Positions 63,523-64,000 of a stretch of 64,000 bases of DNA are shown here, piece after piece (position 1 is the first letter of the stretch; each line of letters opens with the position of its first letter). The notes beneath the pieces were generated by a model. The model had not been told where the DNA came from and did not search any database. It saw only the letters and a list, made by a program, of their open reading frames with translations. The translations under genes and the position numbers were made by a program. Source of the DNA: Lysobacter sp. ISL-50 (lineage in GTDB: Bacteria > Pseudomonadota > Gammaproteobacteria > Xanthomonadales > Xanthomonadaceae); contig NZ_JAGGRI010000024.1 of assembly GCF_018612875.1 (NCBI RefSeq), positions 62,001 to 126,000 on the forward strand, given 5' to 3'.

Positions 63523-64000
63523 ATGGAACATCGTTATCTCGGCGCGTCCGGCCTGCGCGTCCCCGTGTTGAGTTTCGGCACCGGCACCTTCGGCGGCGAA
63601 GGCGACTTCTTCAAGGCTTGGGGCCAGACCGACGTGGCCGGCGCCCGGCGTCTGCTCGACGTGGCCATCGAAGCCGGCGTCAATCTGTTCGACAGCGCCG
63701 ATATCTATTCCAAGGGCGCGGCCGAATCGATTCTCGGCGAAGCGATCAAGGGCCGTCCGCGCGACAGCCTGCTGATCTCGACCAAGGCCACGTTCCGCTT
63801 CGGCGACGGCGAGAACGAGGTCGGTTCCTCGCGCTATCACCTGATCCGTTCCGTCGATGCCGCGCTCAAGCGCCTGGGCACGGATTACATCGATCTCTTC
63901 CAGTTGCACGGCTTCGATGCGCGCACGCCGATCGAGGAAACCTTGTCCACGCTCGACGATCTGGTGCGCGCCGGCAAGCTGCGCTATCTGGGCGTATCGA
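63523..64000 (+). CDS. Aldo/keto reductase, N-terminal part
   Basis: The gene runs off the window end. The first 159 residues begin MEHRYLGASGLRVPVLSFGT and show DVAIEAGVNLFDSADIYSKG with the catalytic Asp and Tyr, LISTKATFRFGDG with the Lys, and LFQLHGFDARTP with the His. It is an NADPH-dependent aldo/keto reductase of the AKR superfamily. An AGGAG site precedes ATG 63523. The 234 bases before it show no gene. Confidence 0.88.
   Translation, partial: MEHRYLGASGLRVPVLSFGTGTFGGEGDFFKAWGQTDVAGARRLLDVAIEAGVNLFDSADIYSKGAAESILGEAIKGRPRDSLLISTKATFRFGDGENEVGSSRYHLIRSVDAALKRLGTDYIDLFQLHGFDARTPIEETLSTLDDLVRAGKLRYLGVS

Overview
The window is 64 kb of a high-GC chromosome. The gene content points to a gammaproteobacterium of the Xanthomonadaceae/Lysobacteraceae, most likely a Lysobacter-like organism. 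Pointers are the stand-alone homodimeric-type aceE, a monothiol glutaredoxin/rhodanese fusion, DUF3297, DUF3016 and DUF2058 proteins, a GH64 glucanase, a type IV secretion effector with a XVIPCD-like tail, and several families of short dispersed repeats. This assignment rests on gene content only; there is no rRNA, and I recognised no tRNA.

Layout. 1-9 kb holds housekeeping and hypothetical genes: a DUF924 fragment, the Grx fusion, a polysaccharide deacetylase, the alaA-SGNH hydrolase-methyltransferase operon, rsgA, a MATCAP-like metallopeptidase and a lipoprotein pair. 9-16 kb looks like a citrate/tricarboxylate uptake locus: a PhbB-like reductase, CitMHS symporter and OprP-type porin on the minus strand, divergent from a TctD/TctE-like two-component system and a substrate-binding protein. 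16-26 kb has maeB, a glycosyltransferase, a small gene whose 3' end has been tandemly duplicated, a LysR/GST/SMR cluster and aceE.

26-35.3 kb is an accessory island directly after the aceE terminator. Its first part (26.2-29.1 kb) is clearly AT-richer and holds three unrecognised genes: a soluble protein, a four-helix membrane protein and a protein with a PD-(D/E)xK nuclease signature. Next come an SRA-like/HNH endonuclease with its XRE regulator, broken remnants, and a duplicated lipoprotein-effector module. That module ends in a secreted-toxin candidate with an HExxH metalloprotease motif and a XVIPCD-like T4SS signal, followed by a coupled small protein.

35.5-52 kb mixes stress, signalling and secreted-protein genes: VOC proteins, a START-like protein, a secreted agmatine/peptidylarginine deiminase, a second two-component system, an MFS pump and GH64. 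It contains several decayed genes (arylamine N-acetyltransferase, a Tat-exported FAD oxidoreductase, gluconolactonase). 52-54 kb is a small decaying accessory operon of lipoproteins. 54-64 kb holds trmO, an AHSA1 protein, an ABC exporter pair, an amino-acid permease, a TPR protein, DUF2165, DUF3297, SIMPL, a lactonase and a truncated aldo/keto reductase.

Intergenic space is filled by at least five kinds of inverted or tandem repeats. One inverted repeat supplies the signal-peptide codons of the substrate-binding protein in the citrate locus.
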